Shown: positions 8,637 through 17,396 of the stretch, one piece after another
How positions within the stretch are numbered: the stretch's first letter is position 1
Layout: each line of letters starts with the position of its first letter
Assembly (NCBI GenBank): GCA_013002925.1
Contig: JABDLQ010000013.1
Coordinates: 1 to 19,794, forward strand
Reading direction: 5' to 3'
From: Gammaproteobacteria bacterium
Lineage (GTDB): Bacteria > Pseudomonadota > Gammaproteobacteria > Steroidobacterales > SZUA-146
Length of the DNA stretch: 19,794 nucleotides
Made by a program: the position numbers and the translations under genes
The notes under the pieces: generated by a model
Seen by the model: only the letters and a program-made list of their open reading frames with translations
What the model was told of the DNA's origin: nothing
The model's database searches: none

Positions 8637-8678
8637 TCTTGTCTCCAGTATTGCATAAATTAATAAAGCGGATGCCGC

Positions 8679-10280
8679 CTATAAATTCTGATAATTCGGA
8701 CCGGATCCGCCTTCCGGTGTAACCCAGTTGATTTGTTCATACGGATCTTTGATATCGCAGGCTTTACAGTGAACGCAGTTTGAGGAGTTAATCTGCAGTC
8801 GTCGGGCGCCATCTGCATCCTCCACAATTTCGTAAACGCCAGCCGGGCAGAAGCGCGTGCAGGGGTTTCCGTATTCCACGGTGCATTTGCTAATGCATAG
8901 GTCAGTATCCGCTACCTTCAAATGTACCGGTTGATCCTCCTCATGAGCGTTTGATGCAAAATACACCGAGGCGAGTCGGTCACGTGGTGGCAGTTGGCGT
9001 TCGACCCATTGATAATCCGGATCGGAGTGCTCGGCCAGCTTTGTCAGTGAATTGTGATCGGCGTGATTTTGCAATGTTCTGGGGAGTTTGCCAAGCGTCA
9101 CTGTCTCGATGACTGCCGTGAGCAGGCCGCGCCATAGTCCCTTGTTAAAACCGGGACGAATATTTCGTACTTTGTGTAACTCGGCATTGAGCTTGGATGC
9201 GCGCCAGCGGGCATCAAATCCGCTAGTCGTGGCGGCTTCACTCAAGTGTTCGGCAGCAAGCATGCCGGTGCCGATAGCCATGTGAATGCCCTTGATCTTG
9301 GTGACATTAATCGTGCCGGCAGAGTCGCCAGCGAGAAGCGCGCCGGGCATGTCCATGGTCGGTAATGATTGCAGCCCGCCCTCGACGATTGTGCGTGCAC
9401 CGGCGGACAGAATCTCACCCCCATCCAACAGCTTTTTATTAATCGGGTGATTTTTGAATTGCTGAAATGCTTCAAAAGGACTGAAGTTCGGGTCCGCATA
9501 ATCCAGCCCGGTGACGAACCCGATGTAGACCCGGTCATCATCGAGTTCATACAGGAAACTGCCACCATAAGTCTTGCTATCCAGCGGCCAGCCGATCGTG
9601 TGTTGAATAGTGCCCGGCCGCGTGCGTCCTGCGGGCAGCTGCCACAGCTCTTTGAACCCTAGTCCGTACGTCTGCGGAGATTTGCCGGTATCCAGCTGAT
9701 ATTTGCGAATCAGCTGTTTTGAGATGCTGCCGCGACAGCCTTCGGAAAGCACCGTAAATTTTGCGTGGATATCAACACCGGGAGCATAGGCGGGACCGTG
9801 TTCACCCGCTTTGTTGACCCCCATGTCCCCGCAGCGCACGCCAATGACCTCGTCTGCATCATTAAACAATGCAGTGGCCCCTGCAAAACCTGGAAACACA
9901 TCGATTTCCAGTTCCTCAGCTTTTTCAGCCATCCATTTGCATAACGAGCCGAGTGAAATAATATAGTTGCCATGATTTTTTTGCTGCGGGGGTGTCGGGA
10001 GCCTATAGGCGCGCGTTTGGGTCAGCCAGGCAAAACGGTCTTTTTGTGCGGCAACACAGATAGCTGGTTTGTGCTCCCGCCATTCAGGCAGCAATGTGTC
10101 CAGGTAGCCAGGCTCCATGACGGCGCCTGACAGTATATGTGCCCCAATTTCTGATGCTTTTTCCAGTACGCAGACGGTGGCTTCCGGATTGAGTTGTTTG
10201 TAACGGATGGCCGTCGACAGGCCGGCAGGTCCGGCTCCTACGACCACCAGATCATATTCCATAACATCCCGTTCACTCAT
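8679..10280 (-). CDS. Electron transfer flavoprotein:ubiquinone oxidoreductase (ETF-QO)
   Basis: Membrane-associated FAD and [4Fe-4S] protein that oxidises reduced ETF and reduces ubiquinone. The 533-residue product starts with the dinucleotide-binding fold VVVGAGPAGLSTA at residues 12-24 and LEKASEIGAHILSGAVMEP at 39-57. A second FAD segment, LLAGDSAGTINVTKIKGIH, lies at about 315-333. The C-terminal ferredoxin-like part has CTRFCPAGVYE (C474, C478) and NCVHCKACDIKDP (C502, C505, C508), the cysteines that supply the cluster ligands. The frame extends upstream to a TTG at 10307. The ATG at 10280 was chosen because GAGGA stands at proper spacing before it and the N-terminus then matches the family. 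It is the quinone-side partner of the etfBA genes just downstream. Confidence 0.97.
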   Translation of the reverse strand: MSERDVMEYDLVVVGAGPAGLSTAIRYKQLNPEATVCVLEKASEIGAHILSGAVMEPGYLDTLLPEWREHKPAICVAAQKDRFAWLTQTRAYRLPTPPQQKNHGNYIISLGSLCKWMAEKAEELEIDVFPGFAGATALFNDADEVIGVRCGDMGVNKAGEHGPAYAPGVDIHAKFTVLSEGCRGSISKQLIRKYQLDTGKSPQTYGLGFKELWQLPAGRTRPGTIQHTIGWPLDSKTYGGSFLYELDDDRVYIGFVTGLDYADPNFSPFEAFQQFKNHPINKKLLDGGEILSAGARTIVEGGLQSLPTMDMPGALLAGDSAGTINVTKIKGIHMAIGTGMLAAEHLSEAATTSGFDARWRASKLNAELHKVRNIRPGFNKGLWRGLLTAVIETVTLGKLPRTLQNHADHNSLTKLAEHSDPDYQWVERQLPPRDRLASVYFASNAHEEDQPVHLKVADTDLCISKCTVEYGNPCTRFCPAGVYEIVEDADGARRLQINSSNCVHCKACDIKDPYEQINWVTPEGGSGPNYQNL

Positions 10281-10355
10281 GCTGGGTTCCTCAGTGCGTC
10301 CGTCCAACCGGCTTCAGGTTCGCGGATAAATTTGCGAAAGTAAATACGGACAAAT

Positions 10356-11747
10356 TCACAGTTCCTCGAACCCCTCCAAATACGGGACCGCGGCCAGTTG
10401 CGGGCGGATTTTCTCGAGATCGCCAACGATTACTACCGTCATTTTTGCGGGACGGAGATATTTACGGGCGACTTTGTTGATCTCCAGCGCGCTGATCGCA
10501 TTGATATGACTCAGGTATTCGCTCAGGTAGCTGTCCGGCAGATTATGCAAAGCCATGTAGGACAAGCGGCCGAGGAGGCCTCTGGGTGTTGCGTGTTGCA
10601 GCACAAAAGTTCCTGTCAGGTAGCTCTGGGTGTTTTCAACTTCTTCCACCGTGGGTGGTGTGCTGCGTAATTTTTCGATTTCCCGAAAAATTTCCGTGAT
10701 TGCAGGTCCCGTTACATCAGTGGTAACCGCTGCAATCTGGGCCCAGTTGGACGTGCTGATACGCCCGGCGACACGACTGCGTGGCGAATAGGTGTAGCCC
10801 TTGTCCTCGCGAATATTCGCGGTAATGCGCGATGCAAAAGACCCGCCCAGCAGAGTGTTCATCTGGCTGAATGTGCGGTAAGCAGGCGCAGATGGCGCGA
10901 GCGCGGTCAGACCGATGATCACGTTTGCCTGGGGTGCACCGGGCCGGTCAATAAGTTTCAGACGGGCTGCATCTGTCGGACGCGGTGGATTGATCAGCAC
11001 CGCCGGTCCCGACCGCCAGTCTGAGAAATCTTTTTTGATCGCAGCGAGGACTTTGTTTGCATCAAATTGCCCGGCCACCATCACATGACTGCGACGTGCG
11101 CCGAAATTATTTTCGTAGTATTGCTCTACCTGCGCGAGAGTATAGCTGTTTAATTGTTCCTCGCTGGGATAGCTGCGGCCATAGGCGTGGTCGCCGTACA
11201 GCAGCTTGTTGTAGGCAGCGCTGGCGATGGCACTGGGCTGGCTCAATGCAAGACTGCGTTGACGCAGGAGGTTGGCCCGTAGTCGCTCCAGCTCGCTCGC
11301 AGGAAAGGCCGGTTGCCGTATGGCCTCTGCAACCAGCCCAATTGCATCTTCGGAAAACTCGGAAAGAACCGACATGCCAATCTGGGTTACATCGACGCCG
11401 GTCGATACAAACAGTTGTCCGCCCATCCTTGCGCTTTGACGATTTATCAGTTCTGCGGAGCGGACCTCTGTGCCTTCTTTCATCAATTCGCCGGCAAGAT
11501 CAGACAGCCAGGTGTGTTCGCCCTCGTTGGCGTTACCGGTGCGGACATCGACCACAATGGTAATTTTTGGAATTTTTCCAAACGGTACCAGTGTTATTTG
11601 CAGGCCGTTGTCGAGCGTGTGGCGCTGAAATTCAGGGAGCTCGAAATTGCGTGGTGGACCGCCAGGCGGTGGTGTCTGCTGGGCTATAACCGGCGCGGCA
11701 ATCAGCACGCCCACCATTGCGGTGACCATGCGCAGAAAGATGTTCAT
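10356..11747 (-). CDS. M16-family peptidase-like protein, zinc ligands lost
   Basis: A 463-residue secreted M16 (pitrilysin/MPP-like) protein with a signal peptide (MNIFLRMVTAMVGVLIAAPVIA, predicted cleavage after A22) and a proline-rich mature N-terminus. Aligned backwards from the GT that normally ends the HxxEH-x4-GT stretch, residues 82-86 read D-L-A-G-E, so both histidines and the first glutamate are gone and it should not hydrolyse peptides alone. The substrate-side features are kept: GGSFASRI at 300-307 and KGYTYS at 315-320, the Arg/Tyr pair seen in non-catalytic partners. The start overlaps the stop of the catalytic M16 gene (ATGA), with a GGAGG site in front. The pair most likely forms a periplasmic heterodimer like MPP alpha/beta. 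The substrate is unknown. Confidence 0.92.
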   Translation of the reverse strand: MNIFLRMVTAMVGVLIAAPVIAQQTPPPGGPPRNFELPEFQRHTLDNGLQITLVPFGKIPKITIVVDVRTGNANEGEHTWLSDLAGELMKEGTEVRSAELINRQSARMGGQLFVSTGVDVTQIGMSVLSEFSEDAIGLVAEAIRQPAFPASELERLRANLLRQRSLALSQPSAIASAAYNKLLYGDHAYGRSYPSEEQLNSYTLAQVEQYYENNFGARRSHVMVAGQFDANKVLAAIKKDFSDWRSGPAVLINPPRPTDAARLKLIDRPGAPQANVIIGLTALAPSAPAYRTFSQMNTLLGGSFASRITANIREDKGYTYSPRSRVAGRISTSNWAQIAAVTTDVTGPAITEIFREIEKLRSTPPTVEEVENTQSYLTGTFVLQHATPRGLLGRLSYMALHNLPDSYLSEYLSHINAISALEINKVARKYLRPAKMTVVIVGDLEKIRPQLAAVPYLEGFEEL

Positions 11748-13165
11748 GGCTGACCTCCGGTGGAAGCCGTGTCACCATCGGTGTGGATCTCCAGCACCAG
11801 GCGGTTGGAAGGCCGGAGCACCTCGCGTGCCGTTTCCAGAATGACCGCAGGAGTCACTGCATCAAACTCCTGTTCAAGGCGGTTAATCCGGTCCGGGTCA
11901 TCGTCAAAAAGTGCAAAACAGGCCAGCAGGTCGACCACGCCAAATTTGGTGGCGCTGCCCAGTAGATCGTACAGGGACGAGCGAAACTTTATGCGCGCCA
12001 GTTCCAGTTCATCCGCGCTTACTTTATGTGTGCGCAAATCCTCCATGACTTCATCGATCATCGCAACAATGTCAGCGGGCTTGCTTGCGGCATCGTGATA
12101 CAGGTAAAAATGCCAGTTCATTGGCCCGTTGTAGTTATACATGTTGCCGAGCAGGTTGACGCCACCGCTTACTGCCGCGGTCACGCCCGCGTCAGTCACA
12201 AGCTTTTGGTACAGACGACTGTCTTTGCCATTCAACAGAATCTGGGTCAGCATGCCCATCGCAAAATAGTCACGCGAATTGCGTTCCGGCATATGATAAG
12301 CGAGTGCCAAAGCGGGACGGGGTGCCCGCGGATAAACTTTGATGGCGTGTTTCTCCTCCTCCTGGCGAGGCTCGGAGATGTCCACCGGCGGTGGCAGTTC
12401 AGCAGCAGGAATGGCGCTGAAGTATTTATCGATCAACGCTAATGTCTGCTCGGTATCGATCGCGCCGGTCACTACCAGTACCGCGTTGTTTGGCGCATAG
12501 TATGTGTCAAAAAAATCACGCACATCGCTGAGCGTGGCCGCATCCAGATCCTCGAGATCCCCATAGAAATTGTGATTGTTGTACCAGTTCTCGTTGGCAT
12601 ATGCCGGAATATCAAGCCATGGAAATCCACCATAGGGTTGATTGAGCACATTGTTTTTGACTTCGTTTTTTACAACATCCTGCTGGTTTTCAAGATTCTC
12701 CTGCGTGATCTCAAGTCCTTTCATGCGATCAGCCTCGGCCCACAAAATGGTTTCGAGTTTGTTCGCCGGAACCACTTCATAATAGTTCGTAAAATCAAAG
12801 CGGGTCGAGCCGTTCAGGACGCCGCCATTGTTTTGTACGAGTTTTATAAATTCCATTTTGCCCAGGTTTTTTGAACCCTGAAACATCATGTGTTCGAACA
12901 GGTGTGCAAAACCCGTGCGATCACGTGGTTCATTGCGAAAACCGATGTTGTAATAGACTGCAACCGTCGCGGTGGGGGCGCTATGGTCCTCCGAGACCAC
13001 CACTTTCAGACCATTGCCCAGCGTCGAGTAGCTGACAGGTAATTCCAGTTGGGCCCGCGTGGCTGGCAGATTACCGTTATCGGCACCGCTGTGCGCCAGA
13101 TTATTGCCGGCGCAGCCGCCGAGCAATCCACACCCGAGCACTATTACAGTGAGCCATTGTTTCAT
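11744..13165 (-). CDS. M16-family zinc metallopeptidase, lipoprotein
   Basis: A 473-residue pitrilysin-family zinc peptidase. Its N-terminus is a lipoprotein signal (MKQWLTVIVLGCGLLGGC, lipobox LGGC with C18 lipidated). Position +2 is alanine, so Lol sorting to the outer membrane is expected. The inverted zinc motif is intact: H88-L-F-E91-H92 within FAHLFEHMMFQGS, and E168 in NEVKNN lies about 77 residues later as the third ligand. The C-terminal M16 domain has NGKDSRLYQKL. An AGGA stands 8 bases before the ATG. Its stop overlaps the start of the inactive M16 partner by four bases, which fits one active and one substrate-binding subunit. It lies between the acyl-CoA genes and the ETF genes without an obvious functional link. 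A role in digesting peptides in the periplasm is a family-based inference. Confidence 0.95.
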   Translation of the reverse strand: MKQWLTVIVLGCGLLGGCAGNNLAHSGADNGNLPATRAQLELPVSYSTLGNGLKVVVSEDHSAPTATVAVYYNIGFRNEPRDRTGFAHLFEHMMFQGSKNLGKMEFIKLVQNNGGVLNGSTRFDFTNYYEVVPANKLETILWAEADRMKGLEITQENLENQQDVVKNEVKNNVLNQPYGGFPWLDIPAYANENWYNNHNFYGDLEDLDAATLSDVRDFFDTYYAPNNAVLVVTGAIDTEQTLALIDKYFSAIPAAELPPPVDISEPRQEEEKHAIKVYPRAPRPALALAYHMPERNSRDYFAMGMLTQILLNGKDSRLYQKLVTDAGVTAAVSGGVNLLGNMYNYNGPMNWHFYLYHDAASKPADIVAMIDEVMEDLRTHKVSADELELARIKFRSSLYDLLGSATKFGVVDLLACFALFDDDPDRINRLEQEFDAVTPAVILETAREVLRPSNRLVLEIHTDGDTASTGGQP

Positions 13166-13204
13166 GATCTGTCCTGTGAAAATAACCTGAGAGTCACACT
13201 CTGG

Positions 13205-13972
13205 TTACTTGGGTTGCATGCGAATCGCGCCGTCCAGTCGTATCGTTGTGCCGTTTAACATCGGGTTGGCGTAGATACTGGTAACCATGCGGGCAAACTC
13301 AGCCGGTTTTCCCATGCGTCGCGGGAACGGTATCTGCGACGCCAAAGATTCCTGTACGTGTTCTGGCAAAGCTTCCATCATCGGCGTCAAAAATATTCCC
13401 GGCGCAATGGTCATGACCCGCACACCGTCGCGCGCAAACTCCCGTGCAAGCGGTAAAGTCATGCCTACAATTCCACCTTTCGATGCCGAGTAGGCACTTT
13501 GTCCGATCTGGCCTTCAAACGCAGCAACGGATGCCGTATTTATGATCACCCCCCGTTCGCCATTTTCAGTTTCCGGATTGTCGCGCATCGCGTTGGCGCA
13601 GGTGCGGGCGAGGAGAAAAGTTCCCAGGAGATTCACTTTCAGCACCTGCTCAAATTTTGACGCCGGCATGGGTCCGTTTTTACCCAGGGCCAGTCCGGCA
13701 CCGATAATGCCGGCACAATTGACCGACAACGTGATGCCGCCCATTTTTTCTACCGCAAAATCAACGGCCGCCGACACACTGGCATCATCGCTAACATCGG
13801 TGCGTACAAAGCTGGCACCTGAGCCAACTTGCGCAACCGCCGCGTTCCCGGCCTCTTCATTGATATCCAGTATCGTGACCTGACCTCCCGCGTCGGCAAT
13901 TTCGGTAGCGACAGCGAGCCCTAATCCAGAGGCCCCTCCGCTGACGATGGCCTGTGCACTTTCTAAAATCAT
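13205..13972 (-). CDS. HSD10-type short-chain 3-hydroxyacyl-CoA dehydrogenase
   Basis: A 255-residue NAD-dependent short-chain dehydrogenase very close to the HSD17B10 / 2-methyl-3-hydroxybutyryl-CoA dehydrogenase group, which acts in isoleucine and short-chain fatty acid breakdown. Visible are the nucleotide loop SGGASGLG (11-18, with Ser in place of the usual Thr), NCAGI (86-90), N114, S148, and Y161-SAS-K165. The C-terminal segment GTTIRLDGAIRMQPK is nearly diagnostic of HSD10. The open frame continues upstream into the thiolase gene, but the ATG at 13972 was chosen because it gives the exact family N-terminus (MILESAQAIVSGG). The gene follows the thiolase after 62 bp on the same strand. 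Substrate range beyond 3-hydroxyacyl-CoAs cannot be told. Confidence 0.93.
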   Translation of the reverse strand: MILESAQAIVSGGASGLGLAVATEIADAGGQVTILDINEEAGNAAVAQVGSGASFVRTDVSDDASVSAAVDFAVEKMGGITLSVNCAGIIGAGLALGKNGPMPASKFEQVLKVNLLGTFLLARTCANAMRDNPETENGERGVIINTASVAAFEGQIGQSAYSASKGGIVGMTLPLAREFARDGVRVMTIAPGIFLTPMMEALPEHVQESLASQIPFPRRMGKPAEFARMVTSIYANPMLNGTTIRLDGAIRMQPK

Positions 13973-14034
13973 TTTTTCTACCCGTCGTGTACGTATGAAA
14001 ATCGTAATAACCCGGTGTCGCAAGTGCGCCTGGT

Positions 14035-15216
14035 TTACACCTCCAGTGCAATAGCCAGGGCCTCTCCGCCGCCAATGCACTGTGAGGCAATACCGCGGTG
14101 CAGTTTGCGGGCCCGCAGAGCGTGAATCAAAGTAACAATCAAACGGGCGCCGGTGGCCCCGATCGGATGACCCAATGCACAGGCACCGCCATTCACATTC
14201 ATTTTGTCGCGTGGAATTCCCACATCATGCATGGCAGCCATGGACACACATGCGAATGCTTCATTGACCTCGTAAAGATCAACATCTTCGGTGGTCCAGT
14301 CCAGTTGTTTTTGCAATTTGCTTACGGCAAACGATGGCGTGGTGGTGAACCACTCGGGTTCGTGACCATGACTGCTCGCGCCAACAATGGTGGCGAGCAC
14401 CGGAATCTCGCGGCGCGCTGCTTCACTTTTTCGCATCAGCACAACGGCCGCAGCGCCATCTGATATCGAGGATGAACTGGCTGCAGTCACGGTGCCACCG
14501 TCGCGTCGAAACGCGGGTCGTAACGACGGGATCTTTTCGATGTCGCAATTAAACGGTTCTTCGTCCCGACTGACCGTGACTTCGTTACGGCGGACGGTAA
14601 ACGTAACCGGTGTGATCTCGGCTTCAAATTCACCGCCATGCACTGCGGCAAGCGCCCGCTCGACCGATTCAATAGAGAACGCGTCTTGTTGTTCACGGGT
14701 AAAGCCGTATTTGTCAGCGGTGGCCTCGGCAAAAAAGCCCATCATGTTACCGTCGGCTGGATTTTGCAGGCCGTCAAAAAACATGTGATCGAGTACCTGC
14801 GTATGTCCCATGCGGTAGCCTCCGCGCGCATTGGGCAGCAGATACGGTGCGTTACTCATCGATTCCATACCCCCGGCCAGTACGATGTTGGCACTGCCGC
14901 TGATAATGGCATCATGGCCCAGCAGCACGGTTTTCATACCGGAGCCGCAAACTTTATTGACTGTTGTGCACGGGACGTGCTTTGGAATGCCGGCACCGAG
15001 TGATGCCTGCCGGGCGGGTGCCTGGCCTATGCCTGCCGGCAATACACAGCCCGTTAGCACCTCATCGATATCGGCGGCGTCCACCCCACTTTGGGTGACT
15101 GCGGCGCGATTGGCAGCGGCACCGAGGGTGACTGCACTGGCGCCTTGCAAGGCACCCTGGAAGGCCCCTATCGGGGTACGCCGGGCGGCTACGATTACAA
15201 CGGGATCGCTGGTCAT
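14035..15216 (-). CDS. Acetyl-CoA C-acyltransferase (thiolase)
   Basis: A 393-residue thiolase that cleaves or forms 3-ketoacyl-CoAs with CoA. Catalytic residues are all present: the acylated cysteine C90 in VNKVCGSGMK, NEAF at 318-321, H350 in GGACALGHPIGATGAR, and C380 in SQCIGGGEALA. The C-terminal CIGGGEALAIALEV differs from the textbook CxGGGxGxA, but a GGGEA form is familiar from many proteobacterial acetyl-CoA acetyltransferases. A CAGGTG site precedes the ATG at 15216. It lies between ivd and the HSD10-type gene, so it may cleave 2-methylacetoacetyl-CoA (isoleucine) or acetoacetyl-CoA (the end product of leucine). Sequence alone does not separate these. Confidence 0.95.
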   Translation of the reverse strand: MTSDPVVIVAARRTPIGAFQGALQGASAVTLGAAANRAAVTQSGVDAADIDEVLTGCVLPAGIGQAPARQASLGAGIPKHVPCTTVNKVCGSGMKTVLLGHDAIISGSANIVLAGGMESMSNAPYLLPNARGGYRMGHTQVLDHMFFDGLQNPADGNMMGFFAEATADKYGFTREQQDAFSIESVERALAAVHGGEFEAEITPVTFTVRRNEVTVSRDEEPFNCDIEKIPSLRPAFRRDGGTVTAASSSSISDGAAAVVLMRKSEAARREIPVLATIVGASSHGHEPEWFTTTPSFAVSKLQKQLDWTTEDVDLYEVNEAFACVSMAAMHDVGIPRDKMNVNGGACALGHPIGATGARLIVTLIHALRARKLHRGIASQCIGGGEALAIALEV

Positions 15217-15291
15217 ACTGCACCTGCCATGAGAATCAGTGAACGGCTGTAGATGGTAAGCGGAGCGTGTGGTTTTTGCCAGTGTCGCAAA

Positions 15292-16455
15292 CTAACCCTC
15301 CGCCCGAAAAAGTTCACGCCCGATCAGCATGCGCCGAACTTCATTGGTTCCGGCGCCGATGTCATACAGCTTGGCATCGCGCAAAAACCGGCCCGCGGGA
15401 TAGTCATTGATATAGCCATTGCCCCCCAGAGACTGAATGCTCTCCAGCGCCACCTGGACTGCACATTCAGACGCATGGAGCAGGGCAGCGGCAGCATCTT
15501 CACGCGCCCGTTGGCCACGATCAAAGGATTCTGCAGTGCGATAGGAAAACGCGCGGCTCGACTGTAAGCGGATAAACATGTCCGCGATTTTTGCCTGCAT
15601 GATGCCAAAAGTTCCGATCGGTGCATCGAACTGTTTACGCTCCCTGACATAGGGCATGACAAGGTCCACGCATGCCTGCATTATGCCGATGGGTCCGCCG
15701 CTGAGAACCACACGTTCGGTATCAAGGCCCCGCATCAGTAAATAAACGCCGCCGTGCAGTTGACCAAGCAGATTTTCCCGCGGAATCTCGACATTCTCGA
15801 ATACAAGTTCACTGGTATTGGATCCGCGCATCCCAAGTTTGTCGAGCTTTTGCGCAGTGGAAAAACCTGGCATGCCTTTTTCAATAATAAACGCCGAAAT
15901 ACTTTTTGAGCTGGTGTCTTTCTCCACGGTCCTCATGTAGACGATCAACACATCGGCATCGGGACCATTGGTAATCCACATCTTCGAGCCGTTGGCGAGA
16001 AAATAATCACCTTTGTCGATGGCTTTACAGGACATGGAGCCGACGACATCCGAGCCTGCTCCCGGCTCGGACATTGCCAGGGCCCCCACCCATTCTCCCG
16101 AACACAGCTTTGGTACGTATTTCTCACGCTGTGCTTCAGTCGCGTTCAGGTAGAGGTTGTTCAGGCACAGGTTCGAATGAGCACCATACGACAAACCTAC
16201 CGCGGCCGATGCACGGGAAATTTCTTCCATGGCGATGGTATGGGCCAAATACCCCAGATCACTACCACCATAGTCACTGCCGACAGTCATCCCGAGAACT
16301 CCGAGTTCACCGAGCTTTTGCCACAAATCTGATGGGAATGTATTAGTCGTGTCGATATCCGCTGCACGCGGACTGATCTCAGTCTCGGCAAAGCGCCGCA
16401 CTGCGTCACGCAGCATGTCAATTTCTTCGCTGACACTTATGTTAAATTGATTCAT
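15292..16455 (-). CDS. ivd: Isovaleryl-CoA dehydrogenase
   Basis: FAD acyl-CoA dehydrogenase of leucine breakdown, converting isovaleryl-CoA to 3-methylcrotonyl-CoA and passing electrons to ETF. The 387-residue product has the ACAD layout: the FAD motif MSEPGAGSDVVG at 128-139, WITNGP at 160-165, and IQSLGGNGYINDYPAGRFLRD at 340-360 with IGAGTNEVRR at 366-375. The likely catalytic base is E247 in RGLDTERVVLSGGP, in the helix-G position characteristic of isovaleryl-CoA dehydrogenase rather than the C-terminal position of other ACADs. The frame runs further upstream to 16554, but the ATG at 16455 (MNQFNISVSEEIDMLRD) gives the normal N-terminus. No 3-methylcrotonyl-CoA carboxylase gene is in the window. 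It heads the thiolase-HSD10 series. Confidence 0.95.
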   Translation of the reverse strand: MNQFNISVSEEIDMLRDAVRRFAETEISPRAADIDTTNTFPSDLWQKLGELGVLGMTVGSDYGGSDLGYLAHTIAMEEISRASAAVGLSYGAHSNLCLNNLYLNATEAQREKYVPKLCSGEWVGALAMSEPGAGSDVVGSMSCKAIDKGDYFLANGSKMWITNGPDADVLIVYMRTVEKDTSSKSISAFIIEKGMPGFSTAQKLDKLGMRGSNTSELVFENVEIPRENLLGQLHGGVYLLMRGLDTERVVLSGGPIGIMQACVDLVMPYVRERKQFDAPIGTFGIMQAKIADMFIRLQSSRAFSYRTAESFDRGQRAREDAAAALLHASECAVQVALESIQSLGGNGYINDYPAGRFLRDAKLYDIGAGTNEVRRMLIGRELFRAEG

Positions 16456-16634
16456 TTTGGGCCATTCAGTCAATACTTCAAAGAGGCATTCAGGCAGTTT
16501 TCTTCCTTGTGCCGTCGCATCTGTCGATGCGCTAGCGGTGCCATCATACCGCAATGGCCTGTCTGCACGTAATGTGGGCGAGTCATTTGTGTCTGGCTGG
16601 CACGCAGTAAAACGATGGTGATGCGTAACCCCAA
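16456..16634 (-). promoter_or_regulatory. Upstream region of ivd, possible promoter and hairpin
   Basis: A 179-bp gap between plsC and ivd, long enough for a promoter. On the minus strand TATGAT (plus 16543-16548) is a fair -10 element about 90 bp before the ivd ATG, but the -35 region is weak. Next to it, a perfect inverted repeat CGCATC-TGTC-GATGCG (16516-16531) lies just downstream of that -10. It may be an operator or a leader hairpin. I recognise no known regulator motif. Confidence 0.25.
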
Positions 16635-17396
16635 CTATCGCCCGGACGCTGCCTCACGTTGGGCAAGCAGATCCGGTTCGTCAAGATGCTCGAGAATGGC
16701 TGTCCGGCTGTGGTTTGCCAGGCGGCGCATGGCATCGCGCCCACTTCCGGTGCAGTGGATCGGCGGTAAAATGCGGATCCCGATGGGACCGGGCCTTGGC
16801 AGCAGGCGATCAGCTGGAAGTATGTATCGGGAACCTGTGATCACCAGCGGAATAACCGGCACCTGGCCGGCAACTGCGGCCGCGAACGCGCCGCTACGAA
16901 AATGAGCAAGACCGGGAGTTGCGGTAAATGTCCCTTCCGGAAATACAGCGACCGACGCGCCATCTGCGGCTTTTTCCACTATATTTCGTGCATCTTTGCC
17001 GCCACGATAGCGATTTTTACGTTCCACGAAATGGGCACCGATGCGGCGTAACAGAAAATGTACGAACGGAGCGCGGGTTACTTCACGCTTGATAACGAAC
17101 GCATATTGCGGCGGTAACACTGCATTGAGAAGGATGCCGTCAATATAGCTGGCATGATTGGCGACGACGACTGCCGGTGATTCCTGCAACAGCTCCTGGC
17201 CGGTGATCGTGTGAGTGATGCCGGTCAGGCCGAACCAGATGAGGGCAGCCCGTCCGGTAATTTTGCGGCGTGTTTCAAGGTTTAGCGGTAACGCGACTAA
17301 TATCAGCGCGACAAAACTTACAAGCGCGAGACACGTCACAGAATAGACGCCATAAAAACATAACACTGTGCGTTGGAAGAGTGAGGATTCGGTCAA
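16635..17396 (-). CDS. plsC: 1-acyl-sn-glycerol-3-phosphate acyltransferase-like (PlsC family)
   Basis: Membrane acyltransferase of the PlsC/LPLAT family, adding an acyl chain to lysophosphatidic acid in phospholipid synthesis. The 253-residue product has an N-terminal hydrophobic helix at about 10-36, block I NHASYID (H81, D86), block II VERKNRYRGG near 124-133, block III VFPEGTF at 151-157, and a block IV-like VPVIPLVITGS at 179-189. No in-frame ATG lies before the conserved part. The best start is TTG at 17396; a TAA closes the frame not far upstream. This TTG overlaps the stop of a six-codon leader ORF that has its own ribosome-binding site. Other members of the family acylate different lipids, so the exact acceptor is not certain. 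It may be co-transcribed with ivd. Confidence 0.88.
   Translation of the reverse strand: MTESSLFQRTVLCFYGVYSVTCLALVSFVALILVALPLNLETRRKITGRAALIWFGLTGITHTITGQELLQESPAVVVANHASYIDGILLNAVLPPQYAFVIKREVTRAPFVHFLLRRIGAHFVERKNRYRGGKDARNIVEKAADGASVAVFPEGTFTATPGLAHFRSGAFAAAVAGQVPVIPLVITGSRYILPADRLLPRPGPIGIRILPPIHCTGSGRDAMRRLANHSRTAILEHLDEPDLLAQREAASGR

Noticed and set aside
11057..11563. 168-codon plus-strand open frame antisense to the second M16 gene
   Set aside because: Shadow of a recognised coding frame; composition rich in Arg, Cys and Trp as expected for a chance frame.
10356..11747. Second M16 gene considered as a broken pseudogene because its zinc motif is missing
   Set aside because: The frame is intact, it has a good ribosome-binding site and signal peptide, and inactive M16 partners in tandem with active ones are a known arrangement.
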